Shown here: piece after piece, positions 23,150 to 33,923 of the stretch
Numbering within the stretch: the first letter of the stretch is position 1
How the letters are laid out: each line of letters opens with the position of its first letter
Assembly: GCA_017607445.1 (NCBI GenBank)
Contig: JAEVHH010000001.1
Location: 6,572,001-6,636,000, forward strand
Direction of reading: 5' to 3'
Length of the DNA stretch: 64,000 nucleotides
From: Histoplasma ohiense
Lineage: Eukaryota; Ascomycota; Eurotiomycetes; Onygenales; Ajellomycetaceae
Translations under genes and position numbers: made by a program
The notes under the pieces: generated by a model
The model's database searches: none
What the model was told of the DNA's origin: nothing
What the model saw: only the letters and a program-made list of their open reading frames with translations

Positions 23150-24539
23150 TCAAAAACTTCAAAACTTAGCTTTAAGAAAAATCTTAGAAGTATTCAAAAC
23201 TACTCCAATTAAAGCTATGGAAATTGAAGCCTCTATTTCTCCACCACAAGTGAGATTTGATAAAATCTGTATGAATTATGCTCTCAGAATTATGAAGCTA
23301 TATTCACATCATTCTATTAGAAAGAGAGTTTCAAGTTCTTTTCCAAATGAGTCAAATGGATTAGAATTAGATTGAGAACTTTATCTTGATTGAAATGAGA
23401 CTGATTTATCTGAAAATTCAAGTTCTTTACAAAGAAGAAGGATACCATCTCAGTTATTTAGAATTTGCTCAATGATTAAGAACTGTTTCTCTAGTTTAAA
23501 TGTAGAGAGAGTAGCTATTGAAAATCTCTCTCCTTGGAAGAAAAGTCTTGATAATCTTGTTGATTTAAACATTAGTCAACTTTCAAAAGAAGATCAGACT
23601 CAAGAACATTTAAAGCTTTTGAAACAAATGAAAAATAAAGCAATTCTTATATACACTGATGACTCAAAATATGAGAAAACAGGCAATCTTGGAGCTGGAA
23701 TAGCATATTCAGAAAATGATAAAAACTATATTCTTGATTCTTGGCAAATTGGAAAAGAGTCAGAAGTTTTTAATGCTGAATTATTTGCAATTTCAAGAAC
23801 TTTCAAATTGATTGAAATGAAGATTGAACAATGGAAAAGATTTGAGCATATTTGGATATTCTCTGATAGTCAAGCAGGGCTTAAAAGACTTCAAAGTAAT
23901 AAAATCAGCAGTGAACAGTCAATGCTAGAGCTGATTTTGAAAAGTCTTCAAAATATTCAAAGAAAAATCTCACTCAATTGTTCTATTCATCTTCACTGAG
24001 TGCCTGCTCACATGGGTATATATGGCAATGAAATGACTGATAAAGCTGCAAAAAGAGCCACTGAGTTAGAAGTCTGCTGTCAAAGAATTGTAATATAGTC
24101 TTTTATTAAAAGAAGAATAAGAGAATTATGTTTACAAAAGTGGCAAGATGTCTGGTTCATGCAAAGAAAAAGTGTACATTATTTCAGATTTGAAACTAAG
24201 TCAAAGTGGAAGACTTGCTCAATAAAGTGTAAGAAGAAACTTTTTGCTACAATAATGCAGCTAAAGCTTGAACATGGATATTTCAAATCATATTTAGCAA
24301 AGTTTAAAGATGATTTAAATGATCTGTGTTCAGATTGTCAGTTATATGAAAATCCAGAGCATCTTCTGTTACTTTGTACAAAGTATTCAGAACTAAGATT
24401 GAGACTGAGAGAGAAATATCAACTGAATCAGTTAAGTTTGAATTTGCTATTCAATACAAAGGCTGGAAATATGTTTTTAATTGAATATTTAAATGAGTCA
24501 AATATTGCTACAAGAGCTTGTTTGAATAGTGTTATTTGA
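23150..24539 (+). pseudogene. D: LINE ORF2 3' part (RT end, RNase H, knuckle)
   Basis: Starts in the same ORF2 segment that encodes RFQKLQNLALRKIL in L4. Frames 23472-23999 and 24159-24539 carry RNase H (ILIYTDDSKYEKTGNLGAGI, NAELFAISRTFK, IFSDSQAGLKRL, VPAHMGIYGNEMTDKAAK around 24000-24050) and the knuckle CSDCQLYENPEHLLLLC. Stops at 23994-24000 and near 24098 arise from TGG-to-TGA and CAG-to-TAG-type changes. Lacks endonuclease and most of RT, so it needed enzymes in trans. Confidence 0.88.
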
Positions 24540-24949
24540 TGATATTTATATCAGTTGTTCTTGTTTATTTTATTTTGATCTTTTCTTTAACTTTGTTTAT
24601 TGTTAATTTTCATTTGTTTCAAGCAGTTTGCTTCATTATTTGTTGATAAAGTCATTGCAAATGTTTTTTCTTTTCTGTTGATTTTTAATAGCTGCTGTCT
24701 TTTGTAATATTTATTTCCTTTGTTTTGAAGTTGAGTTGTGCTAACTCATTGACATTCTTTTGATTTTATTTTTGGATTGAATAGTTTGAATAGTTGTTTG
24801 ATTCTGGGCTGGAATTCTGTTAATGCATGTGTCAAATTGTTTTTGTATATTAGAATATTCTTGATTTGAAAAATCCTGAAGTATTTCAGGTAGATGTCAT
24901 AGTCACTGACTGTATACATCTATAATTGAAGAATAATAATAATAATAAT
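24540..24949 (+). other. D: LINE 3' UTR and (TAA)n tail
   Basis: Same 3' UTR as L1, L2 and L4, with CCTGAAGTATTTCAGG and AGTCACTGACT hairpins before the tail at 24930-24950. Non-coding. Confidence 0.85.
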
Positions 24950-25296
24950 AAGATGAATGCTGAAGTAGTTGCAGATGTCTTTGTCAGAAGTCTGTTCTAT
25001 CATATACACAGTCTGTCTTCATTCATTGTGTCAGATAGAGACAGTCAATTTGTCAGTGCACTCTGAGCCTGTGTATGCCAATTATTAAGAATTGAATGAA
25101 AGTTATCAACAGTGTATCACTCAGAGACTGATGAAGCTATTAAGAGAATGATATAAATGATAAAGAACATCCTCTGTAAGTTCTGCAATTACACACAAGA
25201 CAACTGAAGCAATCTGCTGCCACATGCTGAGATTGTGATTAACAGTTGAGATTTTGCTACAACAGGTGTAAGCTCATTTTTCCTTCTATATAGATA
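24950..25296 (+). pseudogene. A4 integrase, middle part
   Basis: Resumes at MNAEVVADVFVRSLFYH and holds the second catalytic Asp box SFIVSDRDSQFVS near 25017-25055 and the Glu region ETDEAIKRMI (ERMI-equivalent) near 25120-25150. Cut on the right by element C with the GATA duplication at 25293-25296. Confidence 0.88.
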
Positions 25297-25442
25297 TGTA
25301 GTTCAAAGGTTGCTTGAGCTGTTCAAAGCTTCTAAGCTTTGCAGCTCTTCTTATACGAATTAACTAGTGCAGTAGTGTACGCCATTCTTGATAATAGGGG
25401 GTGGTGTACACTATGGAAGAATAATAAGTCAAAATTACCACA
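25297..25442 (-). repeat. Element C 3' LTR
   Basis: 146 bp. Its inner (right) end reads GTGTACACTATGGAAG where the outer copy at 33247-33270 reads GCATACGCTACGGAAG, and TAAGTCAAAATT where the other has TAAGCCGAAATT, while the shared TTATACGAATTAAC further out is intact in both. The polypurine tract TAGGGGAGGA (minus strand) lies directly at 25443-25452. Confidence 0.93.
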
Positions 25443-25726
25443 TCCTCCCCTACCAAATCCATCTACACTCTTGTGACAGAAATAGTGTTATGCTGTGTGC
25501 ATCTGCTTTTGCAATGCGCTATTCTGCAATAGGTAAGATGCTCACTTCACATGCACAAGAGTCTCTATCACAACAACACCAGCCCATCACTAACAACATT
25601 ACATTCACAACTATCTTCTTTCATTCACTCTCTCATACCCTCTCTACTCAATCTCTCTTGCTCTGCTTCAATCATTCTACACATCTATCCCCTTCTATCA
25701 AACATCTAGCCCTCTTATCCTGCAAT
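25443..25726 (+). promoter_or_regulatory. Upstream region of the element C antisense gene
   Basis: No gene. Holds the polypurine tract of C at its left edge and, on the plus strand, a long pyrimidine-rich tract at 25610-25720 (CTCTCTCATACCCTCTCTAC type) that ends just before the ATG at 25727, as seen upstream of many fungal genes. A GTAAGA at 25535 might be a 5' UTR intron donor. Promoter role is inferred. Confidence 0.35.
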
Positions 25727-25781
25727 ATGACATCTGGTTGCTGCATCTTTCATCATTCTGATTGCATCATGTGATCTATTG

Positions 25782-25862
25782 GTAAGTTCTCATCAATCAA
25801 ACCTTGTCAAAAGCTAATCTGACTGTGAATTGACAGCTTTTGTGATTGCTAACTGTTGTTAG
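25782..25862 (+). other. Intron 1 of the element C antisense gene
   Basis: 81 bp, donor GTAAGT, perfect branch site GCTAAC at 25848-25853 and acceptor TTGTTAG. An earlier acceptor (GACAG at 25836) is possible but leads into a TAG at once. Confidence 0.68.
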
Positions 25863-26435
25863 CTTCTACCTCTCATTGTCAGAGTATTCATCTTGTTCAT
25901 AATCATTTCATCTCCTCTTTCAATGCCTCTTCTGCGCGCGATCTCACTTCTGTTGAGGAGATCGCCCTCGATGATGTTGTGGGGATAGCACATGACAATG
26001 ACAATGTGGCTACCTTTTCTGATGATGGGGATGCAAGTGAGATGGTTGGCGAGGACATGAGCAGCAGTGGCAGTGTTTGCAAAGATGATGAAATAGCAGA
26101 TACCTCTGTGTTGTTCTCTGTCACTGTCTTCTCTGCTCTCATTCATACCTCTGCCTTCTCTGCTCCTCTCTCTTCTTTCTATGCTGATTCCTCTCTTTCA
26201 TCTGCTCTTTGAGAAGCTCTGCACATCTTCTGTGGCTCTCTGCTCTATCCTCCCCACCTCTCTTCTCCTCCCACTGTCTCTGTGAAAACTCACTTTCATA
26301 TATAGATGTTGTACAACACAATCTGTTTCACTAGCTATTCATCTGTTGCATCTCTTGCTCAGAGCAAGTACAAAATCTTTAGCAATCTTACATATTCTCT
26401 GGATTCTGCTGTTGTTCATACTGATTGTGTTGAGT

Positions 26436-26490
26436 GTATGTTATACCCCTCCTTGTTCTTTCCCTATGACTTTCATTCTAACTTTCATAG
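26436..26490 (+). other. Intron 2 of the element C antisense gene
   Basis: 55 bp, donor GTATGT, branch site TTCTAAC and acceptor TTTCATAG. It switches between the two open frames flanking it, which supports it. Confidence 0.75.
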
Positions 26491-26877
26491 ATGAAATTGT
26501 ACAGAGTCTCTGTCTCATTGAGGTTATGACAGACAAGAACCTCTGCATTATATTTGCTTACATCAATTTTTATATTGTCTCTCTGTCTTCACACACTTTC
26601 AGCCTGTTGAATGAGTGTCTTCATTCTCTTTGTTGATAAATGACTTCTGAATTAGTTATTCATAGAAAGGAGATACATGTACAGAGTAGTCTGAACAGTG
26701 ATGTGATGCTTTTTTATACTCACAGCAAGTATACACCTGTTCTCTGTGCTGATTGTGTGAGGGACAAAGAGTCATTTCAATTTTGCATTCTGTCTTCTGT
26801 GTATGATCATTCTGCTGATTGTCTTCATCTCTGTTACAACTGTCTTTGAAGCTTCAAGAAGAGTTTCTGTTCCTTCA

Positions 26878-26928
26878 GTAAGCATATGCTTCTTTCTTCT
26901 CATTGTGATGACTGTTAATGTTCTACAG
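26878..26928 (+). other. Intron 3 of the element C antisense gene
   Basis: 51 bp, donor GTAAGC, branch-like CTGTTAATG and acceptor TCTACAG. Removing it avoids a TAA and keeps the frame open to 27311 apart from one TGA. Confidence 0.6.
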
Positions 26929-27311
26929 TTACTTCTGACACCACCTCACATACATCTATCTCTGCTCTCTCTTCAGATCCTTTCATGACTCATTCATTCT
27001 TCTTCACTCTCAATTCCACTCCCTCTCTTCCTTCCCTTCCTTCAACTCTCATTGAGTGAGTGTTCATCATTCATCTCTGTAGAAATTCAGATGTCTGCTC
27101 AACTGTTTTACTCACTCTCTTCTCATTCTTTCTTCTTCTGATCAGTTTTTCTCTGCATACACATACTCATTGTTTTGTTGAGCTTTCTGTGAATCTCTTC
27201 ATTGAAGATATCAAATCAGTGTGTCAGATTCTGTGCAAGGTGGAGGTTTGTACTGCACTTCTGCATGTGTGTCTTGAGATTCTGAAGTTCTTGGTGCAGG
27301 CTGAATTTTAG

Positions 27312-27600
27312 TTTCTTTATTGTTGCATACAGATAGTTTCTGAGGGTTGCTGGTTTGAGTGTTTTCATTGACATGCATCTTTCTTTTTGTTTCATTCATG
27401 TATTTTTAGAAATTGGGTGAAGCTCTTGCAGTGGTCATTAGAGCTGTATGTGAATAGATATTTTTTCTGATTTCCTCTTTTTTCTTTCTTTTCTAGTCAT
27501 TAATCTTACACAATCTTTTATCAGTTCTACACTTGATGACTAGATGTGACAGATCTCATGTTTTCCAATGAGAGTCTTCTGCCTCTGTGTATTATACTGT
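27312..27600 (-). other. Element C, pol tail to antisense gene
   Basis: Stretch between the end of the antisense gene and the recognisable end of pol. Short minus-strand frames (one of 62 codons at 27211-27399) may be a low-complexity C-terminal extension of Pol, but nothing is recognisable; the convergent transcription units would end here. Confidence 0.4.
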
Positions 27601-29340
27601 CCCCCTTCACAAGCTCAGACAACTACAGTGAATGACTCATTGAAACTAATCTCATTCAATCTCTGAGTGTTCTCAGATGCTGATATAGCTTGATTCAATG
27701 TGTTCACTGATGTTTCTGACAGTTCATTCTCTGAGATCTCTGTAATTGAGCTAGTATAGACAGTCAAATCCTCTTCTGAATCTCTTTGTTTTTTGTGATC
27801 TGATCCATGTGCTGATCAGCTGTCTCTAGTTCATCTCTGACTGTGTTGTGCCTGCTGTCTATATTGCAATATCATACAATCAGCAACAGTCTTGTCACTT
27901 ATCAGAGTGTGCTGTATGTCTGCCTTTTCCATTTCCTCTCATTCTTTTTTGGTTATTGTTGAGAGGTCTGAGTAAGTGATATCATCTGATTTGTAAGTGT
28001 CAATGATTTCTCTAACTTCTCTGAACTTTTCTATTGTAAGCTCTCTTTTCTTCAATGCTGATGATAGTGCTGCAGATGATCACAGCTCATTGAGATCCTC
28101 CATCTTCATCTCTACAAAATGAAAGTCATTTATAAGATTGTGTAGAACCCATCCCTCTGATTCTTCCAAAGTGTACATTTCAAGAGGGTGTGATTTGAGG
28201 ATTTTGTATGGCTCAAACCATCTTGATTGGAACTTCTCAGGTTCTTCATTTCGTACAAGGACTCAAGTGCCCACAGTGAGGCTTGTTTCTTTCACTAGTG
28301 AGTCTTGTATTCTTTTCAATTGTATGGTGTGATTGAGCAGTAATTCATTTGCTTTTGCTCAGATGTGACTAACTTCTCTCACTCTTGATTTCATGTCTAC
28401 AACTGCTATCTCCTCCTCTATCTGCTCCTGCATATCCCCTGGGATATGTGGATGCATCTCATAGAGCAGATAGAACAGTGAGCACTTTGAGACTGCATGC
28501 TGACAAACTCACATTGCAAATAATGTCTGTTTCAGATATTCATCTCATAATCTTATGAGCTTTCTCATTAGATATTTTGTCAGCATGCTGTCTAGTATTT
28601 CATTTAAGTATTCAACTTTTCCATTTGTACAAGAGTGATAGAATGTCATTGTGTGATGCTTTGTCTGCAACTGTTTGATGAAGTGCCTCACAGCTTCTTC
28701 TATGAGATTTGCACTGTTATCTGTCAATATCTCACAGAGTATATCATAATTGATGTAGATATCATTGTGTAGAAATTTAGCAATGATCTTCTTCATCATC
28801 TTTGACACCACTCATATGATTGACCACTCTGTGGTGTAATTGATTGCTGTTATTATTCAGTAGTTCTCATTTGACATTTGTGGCAATACCTCTATGAGAT
28901 CTATTCTTCAATATTCAAATGATTTAATCATATCTTCTATCTGATGTTGTGCTCTCTCACACTTCAATCCTTGTCTTGCATTCTTTGAGACTTGGCAGTT
29001 TGGACACTTCTGCATGTATGTCTGAATATCTTCTTTCATACTTGATCAGTATGCTCAATCTTTCAGAACACTCATAAGTCTTGAGCTCTCTAAGTGGCCA
29101 AACTTCTTGTGCATACAACTTATCAGATTCCATTGAAACTGAGGCTCAAGATACAGTGTCTCCATGTAATCAAGATCATGATAAAGCACAACATTCTTCT
29201 CTAACTTTGCAAGCTTGAATTTTGGAAGCATCTCTTCTATTATCTTTGTCAGACATTTATCAGTCAATACACTTTCATTCTTCAAGTGAGTGATCATGAC
29301 TTTCAATCACTCTGCCTCATCACAACTTCTCAGTGCTGTT
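27601..29340 (-). pseudogene. Element C integrase with GPY/F module
   Basis: Zinc domain with HKKFGHLESSRLM near 29120-29070 and CPNCQVSKN near 29010-28980. Core: first Asp in RIDLIEVLPQM near 28900, second in EILTDNSANLIEEA near 28740-28690 (usually DNG), Glu in GKVEYLNEILDSML near 28620-28575. The C-terminal GPY/F module is clear near 28270-28190: VLVRNEEPEKF, then RWFEPYKILK with Gly changed to Glu. A charged tail follows. No chromodomain. Stops are TGA at Arg/Trp positions. Confidence 0.87.
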
Positions 29341-29399
29341 AGTGTGAATTCTCCCTGTGCTGCATTTGCTGAACCTTCTCTTATGAAGTCAGGTCTACA

Positions 29400-30900
29400 A
29401 TTTATGGCATCTGACATGATAGTGTCCACCCTCTTTCTGTATTTGATTTGAAGGTTGTATGCCTGGAACTCTGATATCCATCATGCTAGCCACTTGGAGG
29501 GTTTGATTGTCATTTGCAAATAAATGAGGCTTTCATGATCAGTGATCACTGTTGTCATATGTCTGTTGTCAATATATCAATCCCACAGATCTAGTGCATG
29601 TTTGATCACTAGAAGTTTCTTCTCATGCACAGGATAGTTAAGCTCTGCACCTGACAGCTTTCAGCCATCATACACTACTGGGTGTAATTTATCATCCTCC
29701 CCCATTTGCAAGAGGGAGCACCCAATGGCTCATTCTGATGCATCAGTTTCAATTGTGAAGGGCTTTGTACAATCCGATTGAACAAGTACTGGAGATGTTG
29801 TCATACATTCTCTAAGCTCAAGAAAGGTCTCTTTGCAGAAGATGTTTCAGATGATCAAATGAAATTTCTTTTTGCAAAGCTCAGCATCTGTCTCTTTAAG
29901 AAGATCTGACAATGAAGCAGCAATTCATATGAAATTCTTTACAAATCTTCTGTAATAGAATGTCAGTTCTAAAAATTGGTGTATATGGTGTACATTTCTA
30001 GATCTTGGCCATTTCGCGATAACTTCTAGTTTTTCAGGGATTGGGTGTATGCAGCCCCCTTCCACAAGATGTCCCACAAACTCCAACTCTTTCATATCAA
30101 ACATATATTTTGATGATTTGATGTAGAGCTTGTGCTCTGCCAGAGTTGTGAGCATCTGATTCATATGTTGTAGATGCTCTTTGTACAAGTTCAAAAAGAT
30201 TAAGATATTGTCAAGATATATGAAGCATGATCAGTCATTCTGTTTTGCAAGAATTGTATTCATTATCATCTGAAAGGTTGCAGGGGTGTTTGTAAGTCTC
30301 ATAGACATCACAAGAAATTCAAACTTTTCTCATTGTGTGTTAAACACTGTTTTGAGCACTGATAGTTCACCTACACAAATCTGCCAGTATTCTGTGAGTA
30401 GGTCAATCTTCATCAAGTATTGAGCATTTCCTACCATATCTAGTTGTTGTTGAATTCACAGTAGTGGATATCCATTCTTTACAGTGAGTTTATTGAGCAC
30501 TCAATAGTTGATGCACATACACCATTCTCCATTTGACTTCTTAGCAAATAGAACTGGGAAGCCTCATGCACTGAAGAATGATCATATAAGACTCCTCTTC
30601 AACAACTCCTCTATCTGCCACTGTAATTTCTCAAGATGCATTTGTGATAGAGGGTACACATTGCAATTTATTGGCTTCACATCCCTCATATCAATCTCAT
30701 GGATGAATTCTCTTTCAGATGACAGAGAAGATGGAAGGTCCATTCAAAAGATCTTCTTATACTTTTCAAGCAGTGTTTTCATATGCATTTCATTTTTCAA
30801 ATCTTTCACAGACAGCAGTTCTTTTGCCTCAGATTCTCTTATAATGTATAGAATGCTCTGAGTCAAAGATTTACACAGCACTCACTTCACTTGATGTTGA
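29400..30900 (-). pseudogene. Element C reverse transcriptase and RNase H
   Basis: RT: ELIHEIDMRDVKPINCNVYPL near 30700-30640, FAKKSNGEWCMCINY near 30550-30510, KIDLLTEYWQICV near 30415-30375 and the catalytic box IYLDNILIF near 30225-30195 (second Asp is Asn). Thumb region ELEFVGHLVEGG at about 30090. RNase H: FTIETDASE near 29760, VVYDG and AELNYPVHEKKLLVIKHAL near 29660-29600, ITDHESLIYLQM near 29550-29515. One frame read through several TGA codons. Confidence 0.88.
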
Positions 30901-31019
30901 ATGATGAGATTCAAATCTTCCATCCCTGGCGTGTGGAATCTGTGCCTCATATCCATGAGTAAGATCATATGAATTTGGTTCTTACAATCTGTCAACTGTA
31001 TGTGATATGTACACCAATG

Positions 31020-31330
31020 AATTCAGAGATCATATTTCTGAAATCAATCAAGCCTCAAGATCAGATTGTATTCTACATTCAGAAGCACACACACTCAGAT
31101 ACAGCAAGACCATTTCTTGAAGTGCAAGAGCATCTTTACTCTCACAGATGAGATAAGATAACAATTGTTCAGAAGCTTTACTTGTTTAGATTTCTCCATT
31201 CATTGTACACCAGACAATCATTTTAGTATATGATCATCAATGTACTTTGTCAAAGTGCTTGTGTCCAATAACATCTTCACTGTCACTTCTCTTTTCCATC
31301 TCAGATATTCTCTATACATCAGTGTATTCA
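31020..31330 (-). pseudogene. Element C protease
   Basis: The segment VKMLLDTSTLTKYIDDHIL near 31275-31220 matches the aspartic protease active-site region (D-T/S-G-A, here D-T-S), followed by hydrophobic strands up to the ILRLD near 31065. Located directly between the zinc-knuckle end of Gag and RT, as expected. Confidence 0.65.
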
Positions 31331-31399
31331 ATTCTACAGCATTCAGATATTCATCTGCTTTCTCTTCTGCACTCACCTCTTCATCTTTCTTCTGTTTAG

Positions 31400-33030
31400 T
31401 TCTTATAGAATTCAGAGAGTCATCTAACACAGACAACTCATCTACTTTGAAGATCTTTAGTAGTCAATCAGCAAGCATCTCTGATTCTGCTGATCTCTCT
31501 AGTTTTTTGACTTCTTCTCTTGAGAGTGATTACAGCAATCTCTTGCATTATGATTCTGTCAGCCACAGTGAAAGCACATTCTGTGTTCATGACATCAGAC
31601 TATCCACTCTGACAAATTCTTCTTGAGAGGGTTCAGAGCTTTTGTGATAGCATTGAGATCAATATTCATTGTGTCTGAGTGTTTTGATGATGAAGTGATG
31701 AGTGTAGATGTGAGTCTTCTTGCATTCATCTGTGTCTCTGTCACTTGCTTTCACAGCTTGCTTACTTGTTCTCTTGAGAGTAGTGTTTTGTATATTTCCT
31801 TCACTGTCTGTGGCTGTGGGTTAAGATACTTCCACTCAGTGTATAGATCAGTGTCTAAGCTGTGTATGAAGATTTGTAGACAGAAAGATGTTGGAAGCTC
31901 TTGATTCATCACAAGATAACACAAGCTGAAATGAATGTAGTACAATATGAGATCTCCTTCTTGCTTGCATTCTATGAAGTGTTTGTAATGTTTGTCTTTG
32001 GCATCTAGTTTCTCAAAGTTATGCAGAATTCATCTTGTGAAATTGTTTCACTTCTGTGATAACTTATACTTGTCAGATGCTTCTGTGTTCAACTTCTCAG
32101 CTGTCATTCAAAGGGATCTAGCTTTTCTCTTGAGAATAGATGCTGTGTGCAAGATCTGCTGTAATTCAGTGGGTTGTCATTCTATGAGCTCATGCTTCAT
32201 ATGATAGTGTGAATGCATCTGATCCAACCAGTTGAGAGTGGCGTCATTCTTACACTCACCATCAAAGTGTGGTGGGTTAGATAGATTGTCTGGCTTGATA
32301 TATTCTGTGATGATTGATGTATTCTCAGAGAACATCATTCATGCTGTGTATGCTGAGTCAGAGTTGTTAGATGAGGTGTTGATGTTCAGAGAGTTGATTA
32401 AGCTACACAATGAAATCTCAAGTGTTGCTGAATGTTCAGTTTTGAGACATACACACTTCAGCTCTTGATACAGATCAGTCATCTGAGTGTCTTGCTTATT
32501 TCTGACATTTGCAAGACTATCTACAAAGCTTACAGCATTCACTGCTTATTGCTGAGCAGCTTCTACATGCTGACATTCCTTCTGCACCTCAAGCTCTGTT
32601 TGATAAAGATTACACATTGTCAATATCTCTTTCAACAAGATGTTGTGGATGAGAAGCTTGTTGTTCTCAGATGCAAGAGCTGCTGCTCTGTGTACTGCTT
32701 CTTATAGATCTTCAGAAATCAGTTGCATTTCATTCAGTTCAGATACAAAAGATGAGTGTTGATTGAAGATGTTCATGATGATTATCATTGATCATACACT
32801 TTTTTCTATGTCTTAAGAATATCATTTGTAGTTGATTTCTTGTTGATATCTTCTTGATTGTACAACTGACTGACTTCTTCTTAAGCTTGTGAGTAGAGTG
32901 GTTCTTTGAATCATTGTCCATCTCTACACTGCCTTTCTATGTTCTTGACTCATCTCACATATGGCGGTGAGTCATCTGCTATCAATTTTGCAATTGGAAG
33001 TGTTCTGACTTCACCACTCATTTGTACAAT
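31400..33030 (-). pseudogene. Element C gag
   Basis: Degenerate Gag on the minus strand. A zinc knuckle CFHCG.QNHNARDC (CX2CX4HX4C) lies at about 31582-31538. Upstream are a capsid-like segment (TDLYTEWKYLNPQPQTVKEIYKTLL near 31870-31790) and a Lys-rich N-terminal part near 32920-32740. Ends are not certain because of frameshifts and stops. Confidence 0.7.
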
Positions 33031-33146
33031 CAAGCTCTAGAGTGTAGAGATGACCACACTGACATGATAACTATGACTTATGTTGTAGATGGAATTATCA
33101 CACCCTCAGAAGTGTATGCTCCCTTTGGTTTAGACATGCTATCAGA

Positions 33147-33292
33147 TGTAGTTCAAAGGTTGCTTGAGCTGTTCAAAGCTTCTAAGCTTTGCAGCTCTTC
33201 TTATACGAATTAACTAGTGCGGTAGCATACACCATCCTTGATAATAGGGGGTGGCATACGCTACGGAAGAATAATAAGCCGAAATTACCACA
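33147..33292 (-). repeat. Element C 5' LTR
   Basis: 146 bp copy of 25297-25442. Its right end faces outward and keeps five CpGs (TGCGGTAG, ATACGCTACGG, GCCGAAA); the left end faces inward. 33031-33146 is the short leader of C with no clear primer-binding site. Confidence 0.93.
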
Positions 33293-33923
33293 GATACAAC
33301 TTAGAGGTTCTGAACTTCTCTGAGACTCTCTGAGAAACTGTGTACATCTGCAGCTTCATACAGATGGCAGAGAACATTGTGAGCAAGCTGAAGAAAGCTC
33401 ACAAATAAGTAGAAGCTTCAATGATCAGCACTCAGCAAGATTATGAGAATCAAGTGAACATCAGAAAGAGTTCTGCAATCTGATATCATATAGAAGATAA
33501 AATCTAGCTGAATCTCAAGAACATAAAAATAAACTGTCTCTTATATACACTAGATTACCACCATGTCAAATATACAGTGAAGAAAGTGCTAGACACACAC
33601 AATTATCAACTCAACATTCTGTCTGACATTTATGATGTCTTTTATATGAACCTGCTCCAATCTGCAGCTGAGAATTCATTCCTCTCACAGAGAACCTCTG
33701 ATTGACAGCCATCTGTCATTGTAGAAGAAGACAATGAACTTGAGTGGGAAATTGAAGCAATTCTTGATAATAGAACCAATCACTGCTGCTGTGAATATCT
33801 TGTCAAATGAGTAGAATACAATTGTCTGATCTGGGAATCTGTGTCTGTCTTGAAGAACACCACCACCCTCAACATCTATGAGTCCTCACTTACTCTGATA
33901 GAGAGGGATAATGTGATGGATTA
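33293..33923 (+). pseudogene. A4 integrase C-terminus and chromodomain-like end
   Basis: Continues 25296: YNLEVLNFSETL, a Lys-rich segment, KNIKINCLLYTLDYHHVKYT and the chromodomain-like NELEWEIEAILDNRTNHCCCEYLVK, with IWESVSVLKN, at 33730-33860. The frame runs past a purine-rich GATAGAGAGGGATAA (likely polypurine tract) and would stop at TAG 12-14 bp inside the 3' LTR. Confidence 0.87.

Larger units (their letters stand above)
22404..24949 (+). mobile_element. Composite retroposon D (tRNA-like head + GC-rich body + LINE 3' end)
   Basis: A single 2.55 kb insertion in A4 integrase. It is bounded by AAGATGAATGCTG at 22392-22404 and 24950-24962 (11-13 bp, edges ambiguous by a base or two), and copy A7 shows the empty site near 47288. 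It starts with a tRNA-like fold, continues with a GC-rich body to 23149, then joins without a break the Tad1-like LINE in RT and runs to its (TAA)n tail. One target duplication around the whole means it integrated as one cDNA. The layout recalls MINE of Magnaporthe, a WEIRD/LINE chimera known from the literature; I cannot tell whether the head is related. Confidence 0.88.
25727..27311 (+). pseudogene. Antisense intron-bearing gene of element C
   Basis: Four exons, 25727-25781, 25863-26435, 26491-26877 and 26929-27311, join in frame into 466 codons ending in TAG 27309. The seven internal stops (25772, 26213, 26303, 26634, 26637, 26847, 27057) are all TGA, TAG or TAA explicable by C-to-T or GG-to-GA decay. 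Exon 2 is Ser-rich with an acidic centre (SDDGDASEMVGEDMSSSG). Exon 3 has a CADC unit with a third Cys nine residues on, and a CYNC unit with a Cys eight residues on, followed at once by intron 3. Exon 4 is Ser/Thr-rich, then hydrophobic and helical. The double CxxC..C motif with an intron just after it resembles the antisense gene of element B, though overall sequence similarity is not visible. Between pol and 3' LTR, convergent with pol. No recognised family; function unknown. Confidence 0.68.
25297..33292 (-). mobile_element. Element C: Ty3 element with GPY/F module and antisense gene
   Basis: A 7996 bp minus-oriented element with 146 bp LTRs (25297-25442 and 33147-33292), TG...CA ends, and a GATA (possibly AGATA) duplication at 25293-25296 and 33293-33296. 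Inserted in A4 integrase. Minus-strand gag, protease, RT, RNase H and integrase fill 33000 to about 27600. The remaining 2.3 kb toward the 3' LTR holds a plus-strand gene with introns. Distinct from families A and B in LTRs, sequence and the lack of a chromodomain. Confidence 0.93.

Noticed and set aside
30508..31904. Plus-strand frames of 93-128 codons across element C (30508, 31240, 31623)
   Set aside because: They are shadows of gag, protease and RT on the minus strand, which show clear family motifs; no intron pattern like that at 25727-27311.
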